This document shows positions 1 to 6,931 of a stretch of 64,000 nucleotides of DNA, one piece after another; positions within the stretch are counted from its first letter, which is position 1; each line of letters begins with the position of its first letter. The notes under the pieces were generated by a model, which ran no database searches, was not told the origin of the DNA, and worked only from the letters and a program-made list of their open reading frames with translations. This DNA comes from Desulfitobacterium hafniense DCB-2. GTDB taxonomy: Bacteria > Bacillota > Desulfitobacteriia > Desulfitobacteriales > Desulfitobacteriaceae. The stretch lies in NCBI RefSeq assembly GCF_000021925.1, contig NC_011830.1, positions 1,698,501 through 1,762,500 on the forward strand. The letters are read 5' to 3'. The position numbers and the translations under genes are program-made.

Positions 1-2
1 CG

Positions 3-101
3 ATTCCATACAAACATCCTTGCAGTTGTTTGCCAAAAGCCACTGGTTTATCCCATAAGGGTACAATGATGGAAGGATTGGATAGTGTCTATCGGTGGTA
101 A
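3..101 (+). pseudogene. Remnant of an M55 (DppA-type) aminopeptidase gene
   Basis: In the frame starting at position 39 the sequence reads ATGLSHKGTMMEGLD, which closely matches residues 78-92 of the intact M55 protein encoded at 3121-3936 (ITGSSRKGAMMEGLD). The match ends in a stop at 99-101. Upstream, similarity continues only after a frame change, so the piece is frameshifted and truncated at both ends. It is a decayed second copy of the intact gene 3 kb downstream. The left boundary is the window edge, so more of it may lie outside. Confidence 0.55.
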
Positions 102-152
102 TTGTAGAAGGATTCTTATGAAACTATTTTGTGAGTGTAACTTAAGTTTTGA

Positions 153-210
153 GACCAAATATATGTTATCAGGTTGACCTGAACATATGTTTGGTCTTAT
201 TATTATATTA
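153..210 (+). terminator. Long imperfect hairpin with T-rich tail
   Basis: Positions 153-196 fold into a stem of about 18-20 bp (GACCAAAtATATGTT pairing with AACATATgTTTGGTC, plus AGGT/ACCT near the loop) with one mismatch and a small bulge. The stem is followed by a TTATTATTATATTA stretch. It probably terminates transcription coming from the left of the window. Confidence 0.5.
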
Positions 211-242
211 TGACAATAGTTTACAATATTTTAAAGGTACAA

Positions 243-338
243 ATGCCGAATTATGTTTTTCATAACTGTTTTTCGCCCCGGGAGTTTGAGGAATTTGTTC
301 GTGATGTTTTAGAAGTGGAGCTTAGCCTGGACGATTAA
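243..338 (+). CDS. 31-aa ORF, possible N-terminal fragment of a restriction-endonuclease-like protein
   Basis: A short ORF with ATG at 243 and stop at 336-338, preceded by AAAGGT about 5 bases upstream. The peptide contains the stretch SPREFEEFVRDVLEVEL, which resembles the N-terminal helix seen at the start of some Mrr-like or nSTAND-type proteins. No downstream catalytic part exists. It is therefore either a truncated remnant or a chance small ORF. The family resemblance is from memory of the motif only. Confidence 0.3.
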   Translation: MPNYVFHNCFSPREFEEFVRDVLEVELSLDD

Positions 339-364
339 ATTTCAGGTCAAGGGAGTAATTGACT

Positions 365-994
365 ATGCGCAACAACAAAAAATTTTGGGACCGGTATTCC
401 GGGCTGTATGACTTCGAGATTAATCGGTTTAACAAAGCGGCATACGAAGAAATGTACAGTCTGATGTCGGAAGTGCTGAGAGCCGATATGCGGGTTTTGG
501 AAGTCGCCACCGGAACCGGTTTGATGGCCCTTGGCATAGCCAAATTTGTCCGGCAAGTTGAGGCGACGGACTTCTCCCCCAAGATGATTGAAACCGCAAA
601 AAAGAAAATTGCTCCGGCAAATGTTAGATTTTCCCTCGAAGACGCTACGGCGTTATCCTTTGCGAATGACTCGTTTGATGCGGTCATCATTTCCAATGCC
701 TTGCATATTATGCCAGACCCCGAAGCAACCCTTGCGAGTATCCGCAGGGTACTGAAACCTGACGGATTACTGATCGCGCCGACCTTTGCCCATGGGCACC
801 TGAAAAACTCTACCTGGAATCTGAACGCCAGAATACTGAAACTTATCGGGTTTGAAACTTACTCGAAGTGGACACCGGAGGAATATACCGGGTTTATTGA
901 GAAAAATGGTTTTTCTGTTGGCCGGCGGAAAGTATTAAGAGCCGCCTTTCCGCTTGTCTATCTTGAGGCGACTAAAGTCAGTCAATCTTTATAA
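365..994 (+). CDS. Class I SAM-dependent methyltransferase
   Basis: A 209-aa cytoplasmic protein of the Methyltransf_11/UbiE type. Motif I (VLEVATGTG) lies at about residues 44-52, the acidic residue that binds the SAM ribose is in EATDFS near residue 69, and the post-I motif DAVIISNALHIMPDP is at 105-119. Length is typical for this family. The substrate cannot be told from sequence. A TTG at 359 is in frame, but the GGGAG at 351-355 is better spaced from the ATG at 365, so that start is preferred. It stands alone, preceded by gene debris and followed by 180 bp without a recognised gene. Confidence 0.85.
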   Translation: MRNNKKFWDRYSGLYDFEINRFNKAAYEEMYSLMSEVLRADMRVLEVATGTGLMALGIAKFVRQVEATDFSPKMIETAKKKIAPANVRFSLEDATALSFANDSFDAVIISNALHIMPDPEATLASIRRVLKPDGLLIAPTFAHGHLKNSTWNLNARILKLIGFETYSKWTPEEYTGFIEKNGFSVGRRKVLRAAFPLVYLEATKVSQSL

Positions 995-1178
995 AATTAG
1001 AGCAAATGAAAAGCTCGGATCTAAAAGTACAGCAGAAAATTAACTGGATGATAAACGTTGTTGAGATCCGGCTGAAAAAGATTGCTCGTTAGAAATATTG
1101 GGAAAGAATAAGAGGATGAGACTCTGTTTCGCAGTTACTACCTGATTAAGCCAAAGGCAAAACAAAGGAGAGGAAACC

Positions 1179-1604
1179 ATGATTACACCTTACCTTACAT
1201 TCAACGGGAACTGCAAAGATGCGCTGAATTTCTACCGCGCCGTCTTCAATTGTGACGAACCAAAAATTCTGCCCTACGGTGACTATATGCCGGAGGGCTC
1301 AAAGACGCCGCCTGAATTGCTGAGTACTTGGGTCATGCACGCTGAGATGATCGTCTGTGGTACGAACGTCTGGTTTGCCGATGAAGCTGCACCACCCAAG
1401 AACGGTGATAACATCAAGCTAACCGCCACGGTACCTACGGGCAAGGAAGCGACGGCTATCTTCGACGTGCTTTGCGTGGGTGGCGAGGTGACGCTCCCGC
1501 CGACCGAGACCTTCTACAGTGTGTTCCATGCCGCAGTAAGAGACAAATTTGGCGTGAACTGGAACGTCGTCGCTGAGGAAGGACCAAAGCAAGTGAAGGG
1601 ATGA
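1179..1604 (+). CDS. PhnB-like VOC family protein
   Basis: A 141-aa protein of the glyoxalase/bleomycin-resistance (VOC) superfamily, PhnB/3-demethylubiquinone methyltransferase-like subgroup. It starts with the family's typical MITPYLTFNGNCKDALNFY and ends with KFGVNWNV, the usual C-terminal beta strand motif (D-x-F-G-x-x-W). GGAGAGGAAACC precedes the ATG. The next gene starts 3 bp after its stop, so the two are probably cotranscribed. These proteins are generally of unknown substrate. A second, divergent PhnB-like gene lies at 2587. Confidence 0.85.
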   Translation: MITPYLTFNGNCKDALNFYRAVFNCDEPKILPYGDYMPEGSKTPPELLSTWVMHAEMIVCGTNVWFADEAAPPKNGDNIKLTATVPTGKEATAIFDVLCVGGEVTLPPTETFYSVFHAAVRDKFGVNWNVVAEEGPKQVKG

Positions 1605-1607
1605 AGA

Positions 1608-1985
1608 ATGAATAACGAGGAACTAAAACATAAGATACACTCTATGGCAAGCAGTACACTAACGGAGGAGATTTACATATCTCCTGTAGGGCTGCTGATG
1701 AAAATCGGAGTATTATCTGCCAAAGATTATGAAGATTGGCGGTGCGGCCGTGTACCGTACCTTGAAAAGGTATGTAAGGCCAACTTGAGGAAGTTGTCAT
1801 TTATTATGAAAGAACTGAGGGCATATGCTCTGGAGAATCAGTTAAAGCCTTCATGGACAGCATATAACCGGTGGGGTGTAAAAGGCAAAAAAATCCCCTT
1901 GCGTTTTAGTAAATCCGGAGATGCCCTTATAGAAAAAGCCTATGCTACACATTATGTTGCCAATACTGCTAATAATGTGAGATGA
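1608..1985 (+). CDS. Hypothetical protein, 125 aa
   Basis: Not recognised with certainty. It is a basic, mostly alpha-helical soluble protein without signal peptide or membrane segment. It contains LMKIGVLSAKDYEDWRCGRVPYLEKVC and a conserved-looking KPSWTAYNRWGVKGKKIPLRFSKSG. The gene starts 3 bp after the upstream PhnB-like gene, which suggests cotranscription. The sequence after its stop belongs to a broken YkgJ gene that lies 10 bp downstream. Confidence 0.65.
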   Translation: MNNEELKHKIHSMASSTLTEEIYISPVGLLMKIGVLSAKDYEDWRCGRVPYLEKVCKANLRKLSFIMKELRAYALENQLKPSWTAYNRWGVKGKKIPLRFSKSGDALIEKAYATHYVANTANNVR

Positions 1986-1995
1986 AACAGAAGAT

Positions 1996-2429
1996 ATGCT
2001 GAAACCGAGTGAAGTTAAAAAAGCGGCAAAGATGATAGAGGCTGACAATTTCAGATTTCGTTCCTTCCTGAAGAATCGTGCCGATGAAGAGGAACTGGAA
2101 AAAGCAGCGGGATACATGAAGCTAACAGCTGATCAGTTCAAAGAGTTCTTTCTGGATTCGACGAAGTAGGGTATAATTATCAAACCAAGCACCGGCCCTG
2201 TGATTTTCTGGCTGAAGATGGGGAATGTAAACTAGGTGATGTGAAACCTGAAAGCTGCAAGACGTATCCGTATACAAACCAGCCGGAAAGGTTAGAGAGT
2301 CTTTACAGTGTGTTGAATGTGGTTGAAGTGTGTCCGGTAGCTTTTGAGATATTGGCAAGATCCGGTCAGCCACTGGCGCTATACGTGGCGGAGCTCTCCG
2401 AGGCCATCTTGAAAATCCGCCCTTTTTAA
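1996..2429 (+). pseudogene. Broken YkgJ-type cysteine-cluster protein gene
   Basis: The 5' part (1996-2169, 57 codons) begins MLKPSEVKKAAKMIEADNF and includes FLKNRADEEELEK, a typical YkgJ-family N-terminus. It stops at TAG 2167. In another frame from about 2163 the reading continues EVGYNYQTKHRPCDFLAEDG, then CKLGDVKPESCKTYPYTNQP and a VEVCPVAFEI tail to the stop at 2427-2429. The frames are offset by one base. The central segment that in this family carries the first cysteine cluster is missing between ADEEELEK and AAGYMKL, so the gene has both an internal deletion and a frameshift. Family assignment is from recognised sequence pattern. Confidence 0.7.
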
Positions 2430-2586
2430 AAATCAGGAAGCAGGCTTCGCGATTTTCCAAACTGCCGAATTTTAAGGAAGGAAACAGCCGGGATGTATTA
2501 TGCGTCAGTGGTAGTCAACACTTTGACCATTATGGCCCGGCACCCCATCGATTCTGAAGAGCAGGAGATTCCAGCAAGGAGGAAAC

Positions 2587-3057
2587 ATGAAAAAGATAGT
2601 ACCGTCATTATGGTTCGGTGACAATAATTGTGAAGAGGCAATAAATTACTACGTCAATGTATTCCCCAATTCTGAAATACAGAAAATTGTAAGGTATCCC
2701 AATGAAGCTCTTGATGAACATTTTAAAGGTATGTCTGGTAAAATAATAACTGCTGAATTTACATTAAACGGACAAAAGTATCTTGCGCTGGACGGTGGCC
2801 CATACTTCCATTTTAACGAAGCCATATCAATGACGATCGAGTGTGAAGACCAGGATGAGATCGATTACTTTTGGGATAAGCTGTCTCATGTCAAAGAGGC
2901 GGAGCAATGTGGTTGGGCTAAGGATAAGTTTGGTCTGTCCTGGCAGATCGTACCCTATAACATGAGAGCCTTAACCGGCACGGACGCTCAAATACAGGCG
3001 ATGATGAAAATGCAAAAGATCATCATCAGGGAACTTGAGGAAGCCGGGTCTCTTTAA
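2587..3057 (+). CDS. PhnB-like VOC family protein (3-demethylubiquinone methyltransferase-type)
   Basis: A 156-aa VOC-fold protein. The N-terminus IVPSLWFGDNNCEEAINYYVNVF, the central FTLNGQKYLALDGGP and the C-terminal KDKFGLSWQIVP are the hallmarks of the PhnB/3-dmu-9_3-mt group. The start is supported by AAGGAGGAAAC directly upstream. It is more distant from the 1179 protein than a recent duplicate would be. The physiological role is unknown for most members. Confidence 0.85.
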   Translation: MKKIVPSLWFGDNNCEEAINYYVNVFPNSEIQKIVRYPNEALDEHFKGMSGKIITAEFTLNGQKYLALDGGPYFHFNEAISMTIECEDQDEIDYFWDKLSHVKEAEQCGWAKDKFGLSWQIVPYNMRALTGTDAQIQAMMKMQKIIIRELEEAGSL

Positions 3058-3120
3058 CTTTGATAATCATAAAAACAAGTCTCTTATGCAAAAGAAGTTA
3101 TTGAGGTAAGGTGTGATACT

Positions 3121-3936
3121 GTGAAAATATATATTTCAGCCGATATTGAAGGAATAAGCGGAATTGTTGCTGTTAATCAGGTATTGCCTGGGGAGCGGGA
3201 TTACCAGAGATCAAGAGAACTTATGACCCAAGAGGTGAATGCAGCCATCGAAGGAGCTGTTGAGGTTGGTGCAACAGAAATCGTGGTTAATGATTTTCAT
3301 GGTGCAGGAACTAATATACTTATAGAATCTTTAAACAATAAGGCTCAATTAATTACTGGTTCGTCGCGTAAGGGTGCTATGATGGAAGGATTAGATGCAT
3401 CGTTTGATGCAGTCATATTTATAGGCTATCATTCCAGAATGAATGTAAGCGGGGTTTTGAGTCACTCTTTCCATGGCGGTGTGGTTTCAAACACTAATAT
3501 AAATGATAAAGATGTTGGCGAGTTTTATATGAATGCATGTGTTGCCGGTTATTTTAATGTTCCAGTTGTTTTGGTATCAGGTGATAACATTCTGGAGGAG
3601 GAAGTAAAAGACGTGCATGCTACCATTGAAACAGTTGTAGTTAAAACGTCATATGGAAGGTATGCAGCAAAATGTTTAACACCCTCTGTAGTATTTGAAA
3701 AAATAAAAGAAAAAAGTAAAGCTGCCTTAATCAAGGCAAGGAATATTGCTCCTGTAAAAATACGAGGGCCACTTGAAATGAAAATTACTTTCTTGAACAG
3801 CGGTCAAGCAGAATGGGCATCAATAATGCCTGGGGCAGAGCTTGTTGGCTCTAATATTGTATCGTATAATGGAAAAACAATTATGGATAGTTATAGAGCA
3901 TTAACAGCTATGATAAAGATCGCAAATAGTAATTAA
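3121..3936 (+). CDS. M55 family D-aminopeptidase (DppA-like)
   Basis: A 271-aa zinc-dependent peptidase of MEROPS family M55, which in DppA cleaves D-amino-acid dipeptides. The metal and catalytic ligands seen in DppA have counterparts here: D8 and E10 in SADIEGISG, H60 in NDFHGAG, H104 in GYHSR, H115 in LSHSFHG and E134 in VGEFYMNA. It is full length for the family. The start is GTG with a weak upstream AGGTGTG. No dipeptide permease is adjacent. A decayed copy of the same family is at 3-101. Codon use is more AT-rich than in the respiratory genes further on. Confidence 0.9.
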   Translation: MKIYISADIEGISGIVAVNQVLPGERDYQRSRELMTQEVNAAIEGAVEVGATEIVVNDFHGAGTNILIESLNNKAQLITGSSRKGAMMEGLDASFDAVIFIGYHSRMNVSGVLSHSFHGGVVSNTNINDKDVGEFYMNACVAGYFNVPVVLVSGDNILEEEVKDVHATIETVVVKTSYGRYAAKCLTPSVVFEKIKEKSKAALIKARNIAPVKIRGPLEMKITFLNSGQAEWASIMPGAELVGSNIVSYNGKTIMDSYRALTAMIKIANSN

Positions 3937-4090
3937 TATAGTTAAATATAGCTACCTATTAACAACATTATTATATGGCACATAGGTGACATACTCTTGA
4001 TACCGTGATAATCAGACAAGGAGACTTCTTTATAATGACACAAAGTGTAAGAAAAAAACGACCAATTTTATCAATATTAAAGGATTAAAG

Positions 4091-5377
4091 GTGAAACAAG
4101 TGTTATTAAACGAACTAAAGATAATCAATCCGATTCAAAAGGCGCTGGCAGCGCAAGGATATTCAGAGGCAACCCCTATCCAGGCTGAGGCGATTCCGCA
4201 CCTGCTTGAGGGGCTGGATTTGTTGGGATGTGCCCAAACAGGCACGGGCAAGACCGCCGCTTTTGCAATTCCGATCTTGCAAAGCCTTGCCATGGGGCAG
4301 GGTTTGCTAAAAGGCAAAAGACAGATCAGAGCCTTAGTTCTCGCACCGACCCGGGAACTGGCGACTCAAATCGCAGAGTCCTTCACTGCTTACGGAGTCA
4401 ACCTGCCCCTAAGGACGCTGGTCATTTTTGGCGGTGTAGGGCAGGCCCCGCAAACAAGGAAACTGGAAAAGGGAATTGATATCCTGGTGGCAACCCCGGG
4501 CAGACTGCTTGACTTAATCAACCAAGGATTTATCGATTTAAGCCATGTGGAACATTTTGTGCTTGATGAGACTGATCAAATGCTGGATATGGGTATGCTT
4601 CACGACGTAAAAAGGATTATCACTTACCTGCCCAGGGAAAGGCAGAACATGTTGTTTTCAGCAACTATGCCGGTTGAAATAGAAAAGCTCGCGGATACCA
4701 TCTTAAAAGGACCTGTGAAGATTGCAATGACGCCGGAATTTTCTCCGCTTGATATCATTGAACAGGAAGTTTATTTTGTGGATAAGGCCAACAAGGCGGC
4801 TCTGTTGACTTATTGGCTGAAAAACAACGAATATGATTCTGTGCTCGTATTTTCGCGGACAAAACATGGTGCAGATAAAATAGTAAAAGAACTGAATAAA
4901 AAGGGATTTACAGCAGTAGCAATTCACGGAAACAAATCTCAAGCCAACAGGGAGCAGGCTTTGCATGCTTTTAAAAAACGGAAAACAAGAATTCTTGTTG
5001 CAACAGATATTGCTGCCCGCGGGCTGGATATCCAAGAACTTTCTCATGTCATCAATTACAACCTGCCGGAGGTTCCTGAAACCTATATTCACAGGATTGG
5101 TCGTACAGGCAGAGCCGGCCTCGGCGGCAAGGCAATTACGTTTTGTGACTTTGAAGAAAAGCCCTTATTGCGCGACATTCAAAAACGAATCGGTAAAACA
5201 TTACCCGAAGTGAAGGAGCATCCCTATCCATTGGTCAACACCGTTATCGTGCCAAAAGCAAAGACATCTCAGCAAGCAGCTGCGGCAAGGCCTCAAAAGC
5301 CCGCCACAGCCAAGACGGCAGCCTATTCCCAACAAGGTGCACATAGAGCAAAGCCAAATCCCCGGAAGATCTTATAG
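4091..5377 (+). CDS. DEAD-box RNA helicase, RhlE-like
   Basis: A 428-aa ATP-dependent RNA helicase. Visible motifs are the Q motif (ATPIQAEAIP, about 27-36), Walker A AQTGTGKT (48-55), PTRELA (86-91), TPGR (135-138), motif II DETD (159-162), SAT (190-192) and HRIGRTGR (334-341). The Ala of DEAD is replaced by Thr in motif II, an uncommon variant that still keeps the catalytic acids. The C-terminal tail (about 390-428) is basic and Ala/Gln-rich, as in cold-shock RhlE-type proteins. The start is GTG at 4091; a second in-frame GTG at 4100 follows AAAGG and is a possible alternative. Confidence 0.9.
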   Translation: MKQVLLNELKIINPIQKALAAQGYSEATPIQAEAIPHLLEGLDLLGCAQTGTGKTAAFAIPILQSLAMGQGLLKGKRQIRALVLAPTRELATQIAESFTAYGVNLPLRTLVIFGGVGQAPQTRKLEKGIDILVATPGRLLDLINQGFIDLSHVEHFVLDETDQMLDMGMLHDVKRIITYLPRERQNMLFSATMPVEIEKLADTILKGPVKIAMTPEFSPLDIIEQEVYFVDKANKAALLTYWLKNNEYDSVLVFSRTKHGADKIVKELNKKGFTAVAIHGNKSQANREQALHAFKKRKTRILVATDIAARGLDIQELSHVINYNLPEVPETYIHRIGRTGRAGLGGKAITFCDFEEKPLLRDIQKRIGKTLPEVKEHPYPLVNTVIVPKAKTSQQAAAARPQKPATAKTAAYSQQGAHRAKPNPRKIL

Positions 5378-5448
5378 ATAAGCTCTGCACCTACCTGGAC
5401 GTCGGAGTGGGGGAGCTGCTCACGCACGAAAAAAGCACCGAAAACTAA
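5363..5448 (+). pseudogene. C-terminal remnant of an XRE-type HTH regulator
   Basis: In a frame different from the helicase, overlapping its last codons, the sequence reads LIDKLCTYLDVGVGELL and then ends THEKSTEN-stop. This is the typical C-terminal end of small Cro/C1-type regulators (usually LDKLCxxLDCxxGDLL). The N-terminal HTH is absent. It suggests that a regulator gene was replaced or fused at this point next to the helicase gene. Confidence 0.45.
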
Positions 5449-5513
5449 TCGGTGCCTGTCACATCTATGGCGTTAGGGACATATAGTATAGTGTGAAAGA
5501 TACTCTTCTTGTA

Positions 5514-5558
5514 AGCAGAAACCCGGTGCAAAGTTGATGCGCTGGGCTTCTGCTTTTT
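5514..5558 (+). terminator. Intrinsic terminator-like hairpin (first of two)
   Basis: AGCAGAAaCCC pairs with GGGcTTCTGCT and is followed by TTTTT. It lies 140 bp downstream of the helicase gene. Confidence 0.6.
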
Positions 5559-5642
5559 GTAACACATTTTAGGTCAGCACCATACTATGTATAGAGTATC
5601 AATGACCTTGATGTCACTGATTCCCAGCAGAGCACCGCTGAA

Positions 5643-5687
5643 AGCAGAAATCCTGGAAGCTGCAGCCAGGGTTTTTCTGCTTTTTTA
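5643..5687 (+). terminator. Intrinsic terminator-like hairpin (second of two)
   Basis: AGCAGAAATCCTGG pairs with CCAGGGTTTTTCTGCT, followed by a run of T. Its arms begin with the same AGCAGAAA/TTCTGCT as the hairpin at 5514-5558, so the two look like a duplicated terminator. The rest of 5449-5725 shows no gene. Confidence 0.6.
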
Positions 5688-5725
5688 TTGTCAGGTATGC
5701 TAAAAAGCAATTAGGGATTGCTTTG

Positions 5726-6571
5726 TTAGTCACCGATTTGTGACATCTTCTGCTGGTATTCTTCAAAAGAAATCTTTCCACCAAAAAAGAGTACGTTGAT
5801 CATCTGTGCTTTTTCGGCCTTGGTATGTGGTCTATCGTTATCTATCTCATTCGCGCTGTTTTCATTTCTAACAGGCCCAAGAATATGACATTTTTGGTCA
5901 TAAGCTTCATAGTAGCGCAGACCAAAAATCCTTTGAGATACAGCGTTCAAATGAATACCGTCCGGATTACAAGTCAATCCCTCAGCTGTGACATAGTAAC
6001 AGTTGTTATGACTGTGGGCAAACCTTTTAAGTTCTTCATTGACTTGGCTGTATTCATTAAAATACCCTCCCATTATGCCGTGGCCAAGATAGTCACCAAG
6101 ACCGCCAATGATCAGAGGAATTTCCGGAACATCAAGTACTTGGCGCAGTCTTTCAATAATTACAAAGAACTTATCGTAATAGTCACGATACTTTCCCGAA
6201 TGAGACTCAGCTTCTCCTTGGTGCCAGATTATTCCGTCCAATGTGCTAATACGCTGAGCAAGCTTTGTCTGTGCTATGGCATTGGCAAAGAGTGCATCGT
6301 CCACTGACCAATCATCAAGACTGCTGCCTCCCTCGGCGCAGGGAATAAGACCTATTTCATCCCGCTTGTTTTTCTTACACCATGCAGCGGCAAAAGATGC
6401 CGCAAGACCAACACCGGCAATTGAGCGATCATAATTTATGGGCTCCTCCATAAATTGAAAAAGCCCATTTCGGAGCATCTTGATGCGTTCATTATAAATA
6501 GGTGGAACATCGTTTAAAAAGCCCCGGCCAGCCATATTTGACTGTCCGATCATTAAAAAAGAATGAATCAT
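5726..6571 (-). CDS. SGNH-hydrolase / sialate O-acetylesterase-like (CE6-type) protein with SHOCT-like tail
   Basis: A 281-aa predicted cytoplasmic esterase of the DUF303/CE6 group. Block I is GQSNMAGRG with the nucleophile Ser11. The oxyanion-region motif CAEGGSSLDDW, the block WHQGEAES and the C-terminal DGIHLN carrying the catalytic Asp/His follow in order. After about residue 245 comes PHTKAEKAQMINVLFFGGKI and FEEYQQKMSQI, which looks like a SHOCT oligomerisation motif appended to the esterase. There is no signal peptide. AAGGAG lies 11 bases upstream of the ATG. It is a single-gene unit. Confidence 0.8.
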   Translation of the reverse strand: MIHSFLMIGQSNMAGRGFLNDVPPIYNERIKMLRNGLFQFMEEPINYDRSIAGVGLAASFAAAWCKKNKRDEIGLIPCAEGGSSLDDWSVDDALFANAIAQTKLAQRISTLDGIIWHQGEAESHSGKYRDYYDKFFVIIERLRQVLDVPEIPLIIGGLGDYLGHGIMGGYFNEYSQVNEELKRFAHSHNNCYYVTAEGLTCNPDGIHLNAVSQRIFGLRYYEAYDQKCHILGPVRNENSANEIDNDRPHTKAEKAQMINVLFFGGKISFEEYQQKMSQIGD

Positions 6572-6931
6572 TGTGAAGTAAACTCCTTTTTATCTATATT
6601 TCTTAGGTAATTCTGAACGTAACAACATTTATATTATATCAAATAATAAATGGAGATATTTCCGTTTCTTTTCGAAAGCATAGTTATTCACAACAGTGCC
6701 CATATACCTGAGAAAATGATAGTGTGCCGCCAAGGGGGTACCAGAGGGAAATGACATCTTTCCAGAGTTGAAAAATACGACTCTTATCACCGGGAAGTGG
6801 AGATGAGGGTCGTATTTTTTATTATGTACTCGTGGACTTACGCCCAATATTGTGCAGAAGGGAACAAGGATCGCTGTTAAGATAGGAGCAAGTACTCATA
6901 ATATTATTCACTAATTGGAAGGAGGATTTTA
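6572..6931. other. Intergenic region without a supported gene
   Basis: This 360-bp spacer separates the esterase gene from the dms-like operon, which run divergently. It contains a strong hairpin at 6771-6820 and a small hairpin around GGAAATGACATCTTTCC (6748-6764). No promoter is convincing and no coding region is supported on either strand. Confidence 0.5.
6771..6822 (+). terminator. Bidirectional terminator-like hairpin
   Basis: AAAAATACGAC at 6771 pairs with GTCGTATTTTTT ending at 6820. The arms have A-run and T-run flanks, so the hairpin could terminate in either direction. It lies 110 bp before the start of the dmsA-like gene. Confidence 0.6.

Noticed and set aside
6629..6847. 72-codon minus-strand frame in the spacer before the dms-like operon
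   Set aside because: It crosses the terminator hairpin at 6771-6820, has no ribosome site and no similarity.
6572..6931. Searched for a molybdenum-cofactor riboswitch before the dmsA-like gene
   Set aside because: Only small hairpins and a terminator are visible; no recognisable Moco RNA consensus could be traced by eye.
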